A DNA stretch of 64,000 nt, taken from assembly GCA_022496205.1 (NCBI GenBank), contig WTXD01000002.1:1116001-1180000 (forward strand), written 5' to 3'. The notes beneath the pieces are model-generated. The model saw only the letters and a program-made list of their open reading frames with translations, was not told where the DNA came from and did not search any database. The translations under genes and the position numbers were made by a program. Shown here one piece after another: positions 1 through 11,500 of the stretch; position 1 is the first letter of the stretch; each line of letters opens with the position of its first letter. Origin of the DNA: Gloeopeniophorella convolvens (taxonomy: Eukaryota > Basidiomycota > Agaricomycetes > Russulales).

Positions 1-82
1 GGTTTGCGTAAGTGCTAACTGTGTCAGATCTGGCAATAAGCAGGGTAATAGTGATGGTCCATCCAGCTCCTGAGTCGGTACA

Positions 83-1483
83 CTATTCCATCCCAAGGCA
101 GCGCACGCTGACCACGCGTCCAGAAAGGCGGCGCACCATGGCAAATATATCAAATGCGTCAAGGAAAGGTTGCTTGCTGCCTTCGTTCTTAACCTGCAAC
201 GTAACTTCCTGTAGTTGGGGGAGCAGGTACGCGGCCGGGTCCTCTGCATCCTTCGGGAGAGCATCGGCGATACCCCGCGCCAACAGCTCATTGACATAGA
301 GGGTGGTGATGTTACCAAAGTACTCGAATAGGCTGCGCCACCGTGGTAAATCGTTGCTTGAGCCAATAAACACTGTGGATGGTGCAAGTGGGATGTCGGA
401 ATCGGGTCCAAGGGAGAGGCACCGTACGGACGAAAGCCAGTGAGACAGCTGGCTGCATAACCATGTCATATTGTCTATTGCTTCACCGGTGGATCTGCTC
501 TTGATCTTCACGACAAGCGCGGAGCTGGAATCGTGGGCCGGGGAATGAGGAACCCTGATCGTCGCAGCTGCCGCCCAAACGATCATGCTGGCCTCAAAAG
601 ATTGTGGCTGCTTCAGTTGGCTGATGAACCTCGTCGCGTGCGGGACGTTAGATGTCGGTCGGCCAGAAAGGTGGACTGAGACCCTCGTCAGAGAGGGTGC
701 GTCAAGATTAGACACGAGTAGGTCTAGGTATGATCCGTCTCCATGGAATTCGAAATCTTCCAGCTTCGCGAGTGTGGCCCATTGAGCAATCGGCACAGTA
801 GATGCCTGCTTGTTGGGTGTCTCATGGAATGGGGGCCCCAAATAGATGTTAAGTATTTGAAGGTGCGGCATGTTGCAAATGATGCCATTGAGAACCTGTG
901 GTGGAATAGCGTCCATAGAATTCCACGCTTGGTGGAGGTGGAAGTAGCGAATGCTAGGAGAGACCCATGGAGGTGCCGCTAGTGGGATGGCGCCATTCAA
1001 CGAAACGTCGTGCAGATGCGGTGGGGCACGTCCTCCGAGGAATGATGGTGGGAGCCGTACGTTGTACCCTTGCTCAGACCCTAGCTCCAGACGCTTCAAG
1101 TTAGGAAATGGTGCGTCTATCGCAGCGACTAGTCTGTTGAATGAGTGCAAGTTCACCCTGAGCTTGACCTCACACACGCGGTGGGAGTGAGTGAGTGCGT
1201 AGAGTGCCCCTTCCTCCTCTTGTGAAGACATGCGATCTCTGGTGTAGTCGACGATGATTGGCAAAGGCGGAGAGAGCAATAGCATCTCTTTGACTGGTTT
1301 CCCCTGCGTGCACAGGAGCTTTACATCCAATCGGGACGGCGAGTCCAGTATGATCCTCCATCCTCGACACACGTGGGTGAGCTTGAACCGCTCGTTTCGT
1401 ATCCATGCACTGTCGGAGACCTCATGCCGGTGGTGGTCGAATATGTCCAGGAGGACGTTGTCAGGGAGGATATCGACATTCAT
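83..1483 (-). CDS. F-box protein with leucine-rich-repeat-like body
   Basis: Single uninterrupted frame of about 466 residues. The start chosen is the Met of MNVDILPDNVLLDIFDHHR, because that begins the F-box helix. An upstream Met at 1594 would add 37 residues with no resemblance to the family. The F-box (about residues 3-50) has the usual ILPDNVLLDIF opening and the LTHVCRGWRIILDSP helix. The rest contains irregular leucine-rich segments such as FPNLKRLELGSEQ and PHLHDVSLNGAIP, typical of the greatly expanded agaricomycete F-box family. By family knowledge such proteins bind Skp1 through the F-box and present a substrate to an SCF ubiquitin ligase; the substrate here is unknown. It lies 3' to 3' with nothing visible: the window begins 82 bases beyond its stop. 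Confidence 0.85.
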   Translation of the reverse strand: MNVDILPDNVLLDIFDHHRHEVSDSAWIRNERFKLTHVCRGWRIILDSPSRLDVKLLCTQGKPVKEMLLLSPPLPIIVDYTRDRMSSQEEEGALYALTHSHRVCEVKLRVNLHSFNRLVAAIDAPFPNLKRLELGSEQGYNVRLPPSFLGGRAPPHLHDVSLNGAIPLAAPPWVSPSIRYFHLHQAWNSMDAIPPQVLNGIICNMPHLQILNIYLGPPFHETPNKQASTVPIAQWATLAKLEDFEFHGDGSYLDLLVSNLDAPSLTRVSVHLSGRPTSNVPHATRFISQLKQPQSFEASMIVWAAAATIRVPHSPAHDSSSALVVKIKSRSTGEAIDNMTWLCSQLSHWLSSVRCLSLGPDSDIPLAPSTVFIGSSNDLPRWRSLFEYFGNITTLYVNELLARGIADALPKDAEDPAAYLLPQLQEVTLQVKNEGSKQPFLDAFDIFAMVRRLSGRVVSVRCLGME

Positions 1484-2287
1484 CGCGGCTGCTACTAGCG
1501 ACTCGTCAGTGTTCTGCAAGCGATGTGAGGGTTTTCGACCACTGACCTCGAGCGACGAGCGTGTCCCTATGTGCGCCGCCCGAGCACGTGCCATAGGTGT
1601 GTGGGACTGTTTTTGTCTTAGATACGACGACGTGGCCGAGACAAATAAAGTGGCATACAGCCACCTGGGATGACCTACGAGGGATTAACGTGAGTCTGGG
1701 CCGACATAGCCTTGACGGTTCCCACACCAAGGGCGGTTTAATGATGACAATCACTGGATACCGTCCGGGCAGAAGGCCTTACAGCTTGATGTTGATGCAT
1801 GATGGTCTATCCGCAGTGCGAGTAGGCGAGGACGATAACATCGAGGTATTGTGAGAAACCGCGCAGCGGAGCACAAGCAGAACGGATGGCGATCGCAGCA
1901 GCGAGAATATGTAAGCAACGCGTCATGCTGCCTCCAAGGAAGTCTCCCGGTCCCATGGTCCCAGGTCAGTCAGAAGCATAGCATCACGGCTCTTCATATT
2001 ACTAATCAATTGGCTGTTTGCAGAGGTCCCACTGAGTCTCGGACGCGTCGTATTAAGCACAGACTTCATTCCGGCGGTGTCTAGTCAGGGTGGTACTCCC
2101 GAAGTGGAGGCAAGATGCACGACCAGGGCCTTAGGCAGCTACAGATTGTTATTGGCGACGCTCTAGAAAGCAAAGATATTAAGAGCCAACGAAATACTAC
2201 AGTAATAGGTGAACGAAAGATGGGGATGGAGCTAATGAGTGTAGATCGTAGAAGCTTGGGTATATGCGTCCTTGTGCAGTCAGTACC
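1484..2287. other. Intergenic, no gene recognised
   Basis: About 800 bases between the start of the F-box gene and the stop of the sphingosine kinase gene, both on the minus strand. It should hold the F-box promoter and the kinase 3' UTR. Only short open frames with no family resemblance are present. Confidence 0.6.
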
Positions 2288-4194
2288 CTATCCCGAACTG
2301 GGGGGCTCCAAGTTGAACTCGACCTCATAGCGACCCGTCATGCTCAGCATGGTAGCCAAGCCATGGTGGACCTCGGCATAGTACTCCCCGAATGGGAAGC
2401 GCTCCCCATCAATAGATAGGTGGCCCTTGGGATTTTCGTCGTCCGACACCGGTTTGAGGCGGTACGCTTTGACTTTGAAGTAACGGGACTATGGAGGGCG
2501 GGGGGGGGGGGGTCAGCTGTGTGGAAGAGGAGATATAAACGGCACGCACGCTGTCTCGCCAATAGGCACTGCCGTTCTCTGCGCCGTCCAGGCCCCTGAG
2601 CATCTCCATACGAGAGAGCTGAAAAAGCACGTTGGCGCGTGACTGGCAGAGCAGAAAATAGTAGCGCTCACCCTTGACTGAATGACCACATCGAAGGTTC
2701 CATCGTTGGGCATCGAGACTGGGAACTGCATGAGGTCGCTAGTGGGGAGGTCAAAGGGCTGCCACGAAGGAGACGCTGCTGGAAGCATACCGGCTTACGA
2801 AGGGGCCCTTTCCTGCGTAAAGGTACAAAATAGGTCCCTCGAGCGTTGTCCACCCTTCGCTCTCCTCGACATACTGCAGCGGGGGAAGCTCAGTAGACGT
2901 AGTCTCCACCGCTTGTGGTTGGCCTTCCAGTGGCGAGCTGCGGTGTTTCCGTACTGCCTCTACCATGGATCTCTTGTCCTCATGCACTGCCTTGACGGAG
3001 ATGGAGAACGGGTATCCCTTTCGGGTCAGAACTGGAACATCGCGAATTTAGAATCGGTGTCATTGCAGGAGGGAATAACTTACTGCCGCGGAGGTATCCA
3101 TATACAAAGCGGTTACTCCCCATCCAACGCAGGTGCTCGGTGCCCAGATCAAGGTCTGCCATAAGCCCGACGCACTGTGACATGAAGGAGAAACTGCGTT
3201 TCCCGTTTTGGAGGATGGACGCCACGTCGAGAGCCATAGGCCGTCCTTTGATGGCATTCAGCGCAGCAACGGCTATGTCTTGGCCTTCCTGAGAAAGAGT
3301 GAGCACTGTCACAGAAGGTGAATGTATGTCAAGACCTCTACGCCCAGTAGGTTCAGGCTGGTTCCGTTCCCAGAGCCAGCGGGGACTGGGGCTATCGGAA
3401 GCTTGAACGCCCGCATTGGCTCCTTGTGCTGCGCAAAGCCGTTGATGAGCTCATGGAGCGTACCGTCTCCTGAGACTGCTACGACAGCGTCGTAGTTGTC
3501 TAGCACGACTTCGGACCCAATCTTGAGCGCATGGCCGTGGTACTCGGTGGCTGCGGAGAGCGTAAGCAAGAAGGCAAGCATAGCAACAGTCGCTCTGCTC
3601 ACAAATAACGTCATATGTGCAATGCGCAGCTTTGAAGATAGGTTTCACCTTGTCCTTGAATATGGAAGGAGCTTTGCCCTGGAGCCAGGATAATGTCAAG
3701 GGGTTGATAGGCTTCTGGGCTGCGTTGATTACGCACCGGACCACCGAGTGGATTTACGACAACCAAGAAGCGTCGCTGGGTCTTGACGCCTGAAAAAGCT
3801 GTGCAGTGGCACCTTACCAGGGACGCGTCGACTGCGCATACCCTGATACGCGGCAGCCAGTGTATCCTCAACCCATTTCTCCGCGATAGCCTTTGCCTCC
3901 TCCACATTGTTACCCTTTATGGATCCAGTAGCTTTCGCAAGCGCGAGGTGACCGTGCTTTCTTGTGAGTACATGCACGGTAATGACGGAACCGACCAAGT
4001 CGACCCAGAGGACGCGGCGCAGAGGCACGTCGAGCTTGGCTGGATCGTAGAAACACGCGTCAGACAAGCGGATTAGGGTGCTGGATGCAATACGCACTAT
4101 GCGCGTCATCAGTGATGGCGAGCGATGTATCGTTGCGGACGAAGTGGACGGGCTTGTTGTTAGAAAAGAGATGGATCGTGAGCGAGTGTGACAT
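2288..4194 (-). CDS. LCB4: Sphingosine (long-chain base) kinase, DAGK catalytic family
   Basis: Phosphorylates sphingoid bases with ATP to give the 1-phosphates, acting at ER/Golgi membranes by family knowledge. Reading the spliced minus strand from MSHSLTIHLF gives, in order: RRFLVVVNPLGGPGK (start of the kinase fold), VVAVSGDGTLHELINGF (the glycine-rich nucleotide loop, SGDGT in place of GGDGT), PAGSGNGTSLNLLGVE, and LMADLDLGTEHLRWMG with RFVYGYLRG (lipid-substrate region). The C-terminus reads HLSIDGERFPFGEYYAEVH and ends PPSSG at 2288. Introns that restore the frame include a 58-nt one after ITDDAH (GTGCGT...CTGAC...CCAG), a 52-nt one after AAYQG and one after LGGP. The start at 4194 was preferred to the upstream Met at 4304 because only it gives a continuous N-terminus across the first intron. 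It is divergent from the methyltransferase gene, 191 bp away. Confidence 0.9.
2500..2512. repeat. 13-nt poly-G run (poly-C in the sense strand) inside a kinase intron
   Basis: On the sense (minus) strand the run is 13 C residues and follows CTGA directly, between the branch region and the TAG acceptor of the last intron of the sphingosine kinase gene. It therefore occupies the polypyrimidine position. Confidence 0.9.
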
Positions 4195-4385
4195 GTCTTG
4201 AAACAACGTTCTAGCCGGACCGACGGACCGACGGTGGCGCTGAAGGAACTTCTCAATCCCGCCGAGCGCTCAATTACATGTTCCTCACTCCCGTCCGGCG
4301 GCACCTAGGGCTCCCGGACCCGCGCCGAGTCAAATTGTCTGCTATAATTGCACCATGCGTTTATCTTCACTCCCATCATCGTGCC

Positions 4386-5422
4386 ATGTCTGGGACCGTC
4401 CATGAAATTGCACGCTCTGGCTTTGGCGAAGGGACCAATGAGCTCTACGATAGGTGCGTACGCCCCTTAGCGGTCTACTCGGTAGAGATCTGAATATGAA
4501 CTGGACCTGTGGGTTGTAGGGCCCGTCCCTCGTACCCCATAGAAGTCCTAAAGTATCTTCGACAAGAAGTAGCTGCTCCTTCTCCTCTGGATGTGGTCGA
4601 GTACGATCCGTAGTCCCACCCTGACGCTAGTGACTTGAGTCCTTCAGGATCGGCTCTGGCACCGGCATATTCACGCGAGCATTGCTCGCCCATCCAGACT
4701 GGGCCAGTGCCGTTGGGAAACTCACCGCAGTAGAGCCGAGCGCAGGAATGCGCTCTGTGTTCGACAAGACCGTCCTAGATGATCGAGTCTCTTCCAAGGA
4801 AGGTTCCTTCGACAATACTGGGGTGCCCGATCACTCTGCAGACCTGGTCATCGTAGCGCAGGTAGGCGGTCCCTGCTCATTCACAGCGTGCGGTACCCTG
4901 AGGTCCATCAGGCGTTCCATTGGTGCCCTGATCACGACGCAGCGGCGGCCGAATTCTCTCGCATCCTGAAACCGGGCGGCATCGCAGTGCTGATCTGGAA
5001 CCTAGAGGACCGGTCAGCCTTCATCGTATCCTCCATAGCACGTCCTCATCTGTGACCTCAGAGACGGTGGTGCATGGGTTGCACAGCTGCGCGACCTCTA
5101 TGAACAGTTCGAGCAGGGTACACCGCAGTTCCGGCTGGGACTGTGGCGTGCGCTGTACGAGACCCAGCCGTACCAGAATCTCTTCCAGCCTCCCAAGGAG
5201 CAGACGTGGTCGTACAGTCTGGTCGGAAGCTTGGAAATCGTCACTGACAGGGTTATGAGCAAGAGCTACATCGCAGTCCAGCCAGACGATGTGAAAACAC
5301 AAATAAAGGCTAGCGTCAAGGAGATCATAGACCGTGGGGACGATAGGAAGTGGATTGCTGAAGACAAGGGGATTTTTGAGTACCCTTACAAGACCCTCGC
5401 TGTTGTGTTGAGGCGGAAGTAA
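4386..5422 (+). CDS. Class I SAM-dependent methyltransferase
   Basis: Starts MSGTVHEIARSGFGEGTNEL. Two early introns are resolved by splice consensus. Exons then read YDRARPSYPIEVLKYLRQE, DVVEIGSGTGIFTRALL (SAM-binding motif I), KLTAVEPSAGMRSVF (acidic end of strand 2), ADLVIVAQAFHWCPDHDAA and ILKPGGIAVLIWNLEDR (motif post-I and the strand-4 Pro-Gly). The C-terminal frame ends TLAVVLRRK at 5422. The FHW motif and the overall order are those of the methyltransferase type 11 group that includes yeast Crg1 and the Tmt1-like enzymes, which act on small molecules. The substrate cannot be told from sequence. It is followed 204 bp downstream by the HTD2-type gene on the same strand. Confidence 0.85.
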
Positions 5423-5508
5423 GCTAGACATGGCGCATGCCGTGTATTGAGTAGAATTCGATCGGTGTTCGTGCATCTTAGTCTCCGTTGCCGACCTTAC
5501 ATATGCCG

Positions 5509-5532
5509 ATCGCGGAAAAGTCGTTCCGCGAT
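5509..5532. promoter_or_regulatory. Perfect 9-bp inverted repeat in a short intergenic gap
   Basis: ATCGCGGAA and its exact reverse complement TTCCGCGAT are separated by 6 bases (AAGTCG), about 95 bases upstream of the HTD2-type start codon. It could be a dimeric transcription-factor site or a hairpin near the 3' end of the upstream methyltransferase transcript. Its role is inferred only. Confidence 0.45.
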
Positions 5533-5626
5533 GGAATATAGGTGCAGCGACCGTGGCCGCACGCGTCTATGTAACAGCATTTAACGCAGTGCTCTCAGGC
5601 GCCACCCTCTGCCCTGTTCACGTACG

Positions 5627-6704
5627 ATGATTCCCCAGCTGAGAATTCGTCTTGCTCGGCTTTCTCAACCGCAACGGACCCTGTCGCATTCCGTGGCAGA
5701 CGTTCAAGCGCTTGACCGCTGGATCAGCGCAGAGAAAGGCCTCACCCTCTCCGAGACCTTACACACCGATCGCGTCTCGGACCTGTACGTCACCCTGCCC
5801 ACTCGAGATGGGACGATGCGACCGTATGCACAACCAAAAGATTCGGAGGCCTTGGGCTTTGGGCATCACCTAGCCTTTTTCCACCCCCGCACGCCAGAAA
5901 AGTATTTGCGACCCGACGGCACGGATGCAGACTTCTGCCCTCCCGAGCCTTTCGTACGGCGGACGTGGGCAGGAGGGCGGATTGAGTGGCGGAAGCCACT
6001 TGTCATTGGCAGGAGGGCCAGCGCGCGTTTGAGCGTTGGGTCGGTAGAGAAGAAGGGCTTCGAAGGCGGGGTGCCGATGGTGTTCGTGAAACAGAGCATT
6101 GACATCGCATATGAGGGTGAGGAGAGCGCTATCATGGAAGAGCGGACACATGTCTACCTCGCCCTAGGAGCGAAGCAACGAAAGTTCCGGGAAGGTGAGC
6201 GACGTGCAGTCTTCATTCCTTTTCGTCGATATGTGTACGAGACAGAGCGTGCTGATTCACTTCCGCTTTGGCACACAGTGCGCGGTCTGCCGAAATCCGA
6301 CTTCTCGCTCGACTTCAGGCCGAGTGCAACCACACTCTTCAGGTTCTCCGCGCTGACATTCAACGGTCACCATATCCACCTCGACAAAGAGTACGCGCGG
6401 AAGTCAGAAGGATACCCAGGCATGTTCCTCTGGGTTATCATGTATCGCTAGTATTTGCTGATTGCGCTTGGGATTCTCAGAACGACTCGTACATGGGCCG
6501 CTCACAGCTCTGATGTTGCTTGAGACATTGGCATATCATCACCCGGAAGCGCAGATGAAGAGCTTCGAATATCGTGCGCTGAATCCCGTCGTCGTCAATC
6601 GCAGGTTGACTTTCCACGGTGCATGGAACGGCTCGAGTGAAATAGCTCTTTGGGTGGTAGATGAGGCTGGGGTGGTTGGAATGAAAGGAATAGTATTGCT
6701 ATGA
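5627..6704 (+). CDS. HTD2: HTD2-type 3-hydroxyacyl-thioester dehydratase (mitochondrial, hotdog fold)
   Basis: About 338 residues from MIPQLRIRLARLSQPQRTLS, an Arg/Ser-rich, acid-free leader that looks like a mitochondrial presequence. The body has FVRRTWAGGRIEWRKPLVIG in the middle and the MaoC/hotdog hydratase signature FRFSALTFNGHHIHLDKEYA about 80 residues from the end, followed by ERLVHGPLTALMLLETLA. The stop is at 6704. Family members hydrate or dehydrate acyl thioesters; yeast Htd2 serves mitochondrial fatty acid synthesis and lipoate supply, and related fungal proteins are annotated as mesaconyl-C4-CoA hydratases, so the substrate is not certain. The two exons are joined by a GC-AG intron, listed separately. 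The gene converges with the PRCC-domain gene, 324 bp away. Confidence 0.85.
6420..6480 (+). other. GC-AG intron (61 nt) in the HTD2-type gene
   Basis: The exon ends CCAG and the intron begins GCATGT and ends TTCTCAG. Joining G with AA gives Glu and the conserved EGYPERLVHGPLT. No GT donor nearby gives the required phase 1, and the unspliced frame stops within the intron. Confidence 0.8.
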
Positions 6705-7028
6705 GGCCGTTCTAGAGGGCATCATGGCTTCAGATTCGGAGGTGTCGGGTCGCCTACATTGAATTGACGTTAGATAGCTGGGTGTAAGTCTTGAAAACCC
6801 TGATACAAGTCTAGGACGATGGTCTGCCGAAGACTGGAACAGACGGCATGCCAGTGCTCCAGTAGCGCAAGGGGCTATCGTGCGGCGTCCACGCGGCAGA
6901 ATGTCCAAAGGAGCAACCCGTGCCTGTTACCCCCGGGAAATGAATGGGCATCACGGTGAACTGCGATTCTGCGAGACGGTAAGGTGCACTGAATCCAAGC
7001 GGGATAGCGAAGGAGGAACGATCGATCC
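6705..7028. other. Convergent intergenic gap
   Basis: The 3' ends of the HTD2-type gene (plus) and the PRCC-domain gene (minus) face each other here. Nothing else is recognised. Confidence 0.6.
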
Positions 7029-8359
7029 TCAAAATCCTTCGCATACCTTAGCTTCGCAGTACACACAGGGTGGGGAGTAGCGAACCCACCATATTTGTTC
7101 CCAGCTTCTTTCCGATTCCTCCGTCCTTCCGCTATCCTCTCCTCCAGGACCTCCCGGTTTTGATACGCTTCTACAAGCAAGCTCGCAAGTTGTCCGCGCT
7201 TACGAGCCCCTTTGCTAATCTTGGAGCCCTACATCTCTCTCGGTATACCAGGCCGACCTGACTGCAAGGGTAAACTCACCTTGATGTTCATCTTTGGGGC
7301 TGCGGGCTCTCCGCTAGCACCCGTAGTCAATGCCTTCTTCTCTTCGCGTTCCTGAATCTCCTTCTTCGCCTTCTCCATTTCACGCAAGGCATTGACTTCT
7401 TGTGTATCATCTGCCTCAGCACCTTCGAAGCCTTTCTCTGTGCCCTTCTCAAGAGCTCGAACGGCACGATCATAGTCAGTTTTCCATTTGTCATAGAATT
7501 TATTGTAGTATTCGGCGTCATACGCAGCCCATGTCCCGGAGGGAAGCCGATAGTATCCAGGGTATGGGTCATCGGGTGTAGGTTCGGGAGGGATACATTC
7601 GTCGACTTTCGGAGCAGCAGACACACCCAGTGGGCGAATAGCGCTTCCAGAAGGGGAAGGAAGTGGGGTAGAACGCCTTGCAGACTCTATATCACTAGGT
7701 CGGTCTGGAATCGTATGATGAAACAGGATATGGACAGACGCACCCAACGAAAAAAGGTCAGCCGCCGCTGGAGGCGGTGGCCCCTGAGCTCTTCCCGAGA
7801 CTCTGTTTGACGGGTCTTCAAGCGAGATGTTCGCCTTGCCTTTCTTGACGGACGATGGCATGAAAGGAAGAGACGATGATAACACTCCTCCCGCAAGTTC
7901 TATGTTATCTTGCGTGTCATCTTGAGCTAACGGGGGAGACGTCTTCTCGCTAGCCTTTGAAGACGAAGCTGAGGTATTGAACACAAGGCCCGGCCCCTTC
8001 CCACTTCCAAGGACCCTCTCCGGAGGTGGTTTCACGGGTGCGGCCAACTTGGGAGCAGGAAGCATAGAGAAAAGGCCTGATGAGCCGACACCACGGCCTT
8101 CAACGCGTTGTTTCTTGGCTGGTGGCCCATTGCTAGTGTCGTCCTCCAAGTCACCGCCTTTAGATAGCGCAGGGAGGTCTATTGCAATCTTCTTGGGTGC
8201 CTTCTTGGCCTTTGAAGCGGGAAGAGCGAGGGAAGACTTGCTCCCAGACGGATTGGACGGCGGAAGCAGCGAAGGTTTCTTAGTCAGAGGTAGTAGGGAG
8301 GGGGCCTGCGGGGTTGTCTCGTCGCCACTATCGTCGCTCCCGTACGCATCGACGAGCAT
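7029..8359 (-). CDS. PRCC: PRCC-domain nuclear protein (splicing associated)
   Basis: Starts MLVDAYGSDDSGDET, like the acidic opening of human PRCC. It runs through low-complexity Pro/Ser/Lys-rich sequence containing GSSGLFSMLPAPK (the short PRCC N-terminal motif) and a basic AKKQRVEG cluster that could be a nuclear signal. The C-terminal PRCC domain includes DPYPGYYRLPSGTWAAYDAEYYNKFYD-type sequence, then KRGQLASLLVEAYQNREVL, and ends EAGNKYGF. The final F and stop lie beyond a 53-nt intron (GTGGGT...GCGAAG), which puts the stop at 7029. A Met further upstream at 8482 is in frame but adds unrelated sequence. Human PRCC is nuclear, interacts with MAD2B and is found with splicing factors. The gene is divergent from NUP133, 170 bp between start codons. 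Confidence 0.85.
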
Positions 8360-8529
8360 GGTTCGTGGTGTAGGGTAGATGGTGTGTGGTGCGGTGCCGG
8401 TGAGGCGGTGAGGGAGGCGGGCCGGAGGTGCACGTGATGCGCGTGGACGAGCAAGTCGCGTCTCGATCGCCGACTTGCTCAACGAGGCTCAACGCTGCAA
8501 CTCGAGCCTGAGCCTACGCACGCACTGCC

Positions 8530-11500
8530 ATGGCTGCATTCACCACCTCACCGCCTGCGCGGAGGAAGAACCGACAAACGTCGCGTCAGCCGGGCCATTC
8601 TCCCCCTCCCCGACGCGTCGGACGCATCGCAAGCAGCAAACCCGCCTCCAGACTCCCAACCCCTGCCCAAGGCCACGAGTTCATCCGAGAGGATGTCACC
8701 GTCGGAAGCATGGACGTGGACGAAGATGCACTCTTACCTGCAGAGCGGGTCTTGACGCAAGACACTGTATTTGCAAAGTCGGAGGAGATGCTTGTGGCAT
8801 TCCATGGACACTTGCCTGCTGAAGTCAAACAGGTTCTTCGGAATGCCGGTGCGCATGCTCCCATCTGTTGGCTCTCCGGGACTCTGATTATTCCTATATC
8901 TCAGACTTCTTCCGGGATGCTTATGTTGGAAACGTCGACGCAGCAACTGGATTCGCCCTTGTTGCAACGCCACAGGCATGTTTCGTATGGCAGCATACTC
9001 AAGAGCTCTCTGGCATTCCAACATGCTACATCTTTGCATGCCCGGTGGATCCATCGCAGGCTGCACCTTTACACGCATTCGTGCCATATGGTGGCTCCCC
9101 CGAGCCTGGACTCATCCTTGCGTCTCAGTCAGGCGAGGTCTTATTTTGGAATAACATTGGCATTGGCCTCGCAGGCGGAGAGCAGTATTCTAAGATTATT
9201 CTGGAGTTGGAATCCGGAGAGGTTCTCACCTCATTGACGAGGATTGACGTGCGTCCTTTCCACGTCTCACGTATGCCCAAGTACTCAGACTACTCCAGCC
9301 TCAAACATTCGTAGCGTCAACTTCTACCGGGCACTTGTTCCGGTTAACACTGACCACTTCTGGGGGAAAATACCATTTTACATCTCGCCTGTTCTCCCGT
9401 CCTCAGTCTTCCTTGTCGCTATCTCGATTTCTACCCTCTCTTTGGTCCACACCTGGCATGCAGCCGGAGTCCGGAAACATCGCTGCCGTCGCTCTAGGTG
9501 CCAAAACCAACACCGGGTCTGACATCTGGGCATTAGTAGACTCGCGTATTCAAAAGTGGAACATCGCTGCAGAGGGGTGGGAAGAGATTGTGTTGCAAGA
9601 GGACATTGCTGCCGTTGTCCGACCTGCGATTCAAAGTACAATTCGCCCACAGTCCGGCTATCTAGACCTCGAGCTGCTTGACTTGGGGGTGGATAGGTCG
9701 GTCTCTTCTTCGAATACTGTTTTTAAGACGTTCGAAGTAAAACGCATATCGCAGCACCGGGCGACTACTCGTTTTGACATCTCATGGGGACACGGGTGGG
9801 TTTGAGGAAATCGGTCATGGTTCAGCGCCGAGGAGAATATACATCGTTGCCCTCATCTCTATGGCGTCCGGGATACCTCAAGTTGACAAACTCGTCAATG
9901 TTCCTTACCAGAGCGTCAGTGTTTTCTTTTTGTTTTGACAATTAGCACATAGGCCAGGTATTCACACTCTTACAAACAGACCTTTGGAGCTTCGGAGGCA
10001 CCAATGCATCCACAGCTGCGATTAATGCTTGGTGGCTCGATGCTTGTAGTCCAGTTCGGAGATGCCATTGCGTTCTGCTCGCGAGGTTCGTATCAAGTCC
10101 CTTCGTCCTGAGTGATTGCTTGACGGGTTTCCAGACAACGACTTCAAGGATCGTATCGAGCTCAAGTCTGCTACTGACCGCACCTTAGGCATTTGTGTAG
10201 TGGATGGTCAGAGCGAGTCCTTAGTCCTCACAGCTTCCACATTGATGAAGGTCGCCATCGACTTTGACCAAGTACAGAAGTTCGACCCCGAGTGAGCAGG
10301 GCGGTACATTCCTATGGCTGACAACTAACGAGACCTTGTAGGCATGGAAAAAGTATCCTGATTAAGTCCATCATGACCCAGGCTATCCTGTATGGCTCGT
10401 ATTCAGAGGTTAGTCCGCTCTGAAGACATGGTCATTCTGCTGATTTCGTTTCAAGAATCCCCTGCAATTCAGCTTCCCTCCTGAGATTGAGGAGGAAAGT
10501 TTGATGTCTGGCGCGGCGCTCTTGAGCAGCGCTATCCTGGGGTCAGGTAAGCGTGTCTCTCCTCCGAAGTCCATCCTACTGAAAGTCTATATCTCGCAGA
10601 CGCCGCGGTCATACGGCCAAACAACGACCTGACTGTCCAACTTAACAACCGCAAAGAAAAAATAAGCTTCTTGATCAAGTTTATCAATGAGAATGGTGTC
10701 CTGGGAAAAGTGAACCGCCTCCGCTTTGCAACCTATGCATGGGCTGACGATTGGTGACCTAGATGTCTCAACGCAGCCGCCAGCGCCTTGCGACAGATGC
10801 AGAGAAGCTCTACGCTGCGCAGCAACTGTGGCTCCGTCTCAACGAATCCCTGCTGTAAGAGCCCCCGCCTGGCGTGCGCTCTGTTTGCTCACAACGTTTG
10901 CTCAACACACGGCAGGCAAGGACGCTCTTACGACATCCTCAGTGAAGCTGTCTACAGTTATATGAACCAGGTCGGCGAAGGGCACCACGACGACCTGATG
11001 AGGGCTTTCTTCCGGCTCCGCATCGGGGATATCGGCAAATTGCTCCCCCACGTCCGAGACAGCACAAGAAGGTCGCTGAATGAGTTCCCTACCAAGGCAC
11101 CCTATGTCCTGTCGGAAGCAAATGGCATCGCTCTGGTATGGCATTTCGTGGCGGGTTGCACCCTTGAAAGTCGCTAACGAGGCCGTTCACAGACCGTCCT
11201 CAATTCAGCATTCGAATACCGCGACTACAACGCCGGCGTTTACGGTGTTGAATTGCCGTTTATCAAACCGTGGACAAGCAAGCCTGAGGCCATCAACGTT
11301 GTTCTCGAATTGTTTGAGCTCACAACTACGCACGTTGAGAAAGTTGGCGAATCACTCGACGACCACAATCTCCGCGAACCCAAGTCACAACTCCCCGATC
11401 TCGCATCTTCTCTCTTTGCCTCCGTCCACGAGCGGATGGGATGGCTTCAAAGGTGAGCTGGATTGCACGACCATATACTCGCCGTGTGCTGATCGACTTT

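Noticed and set aside
1597..1854. Short plus-strand ORF next to the F-box gene
   Set aside because: No family resemblance, overlaps the F-box 5' end, no intron structure.
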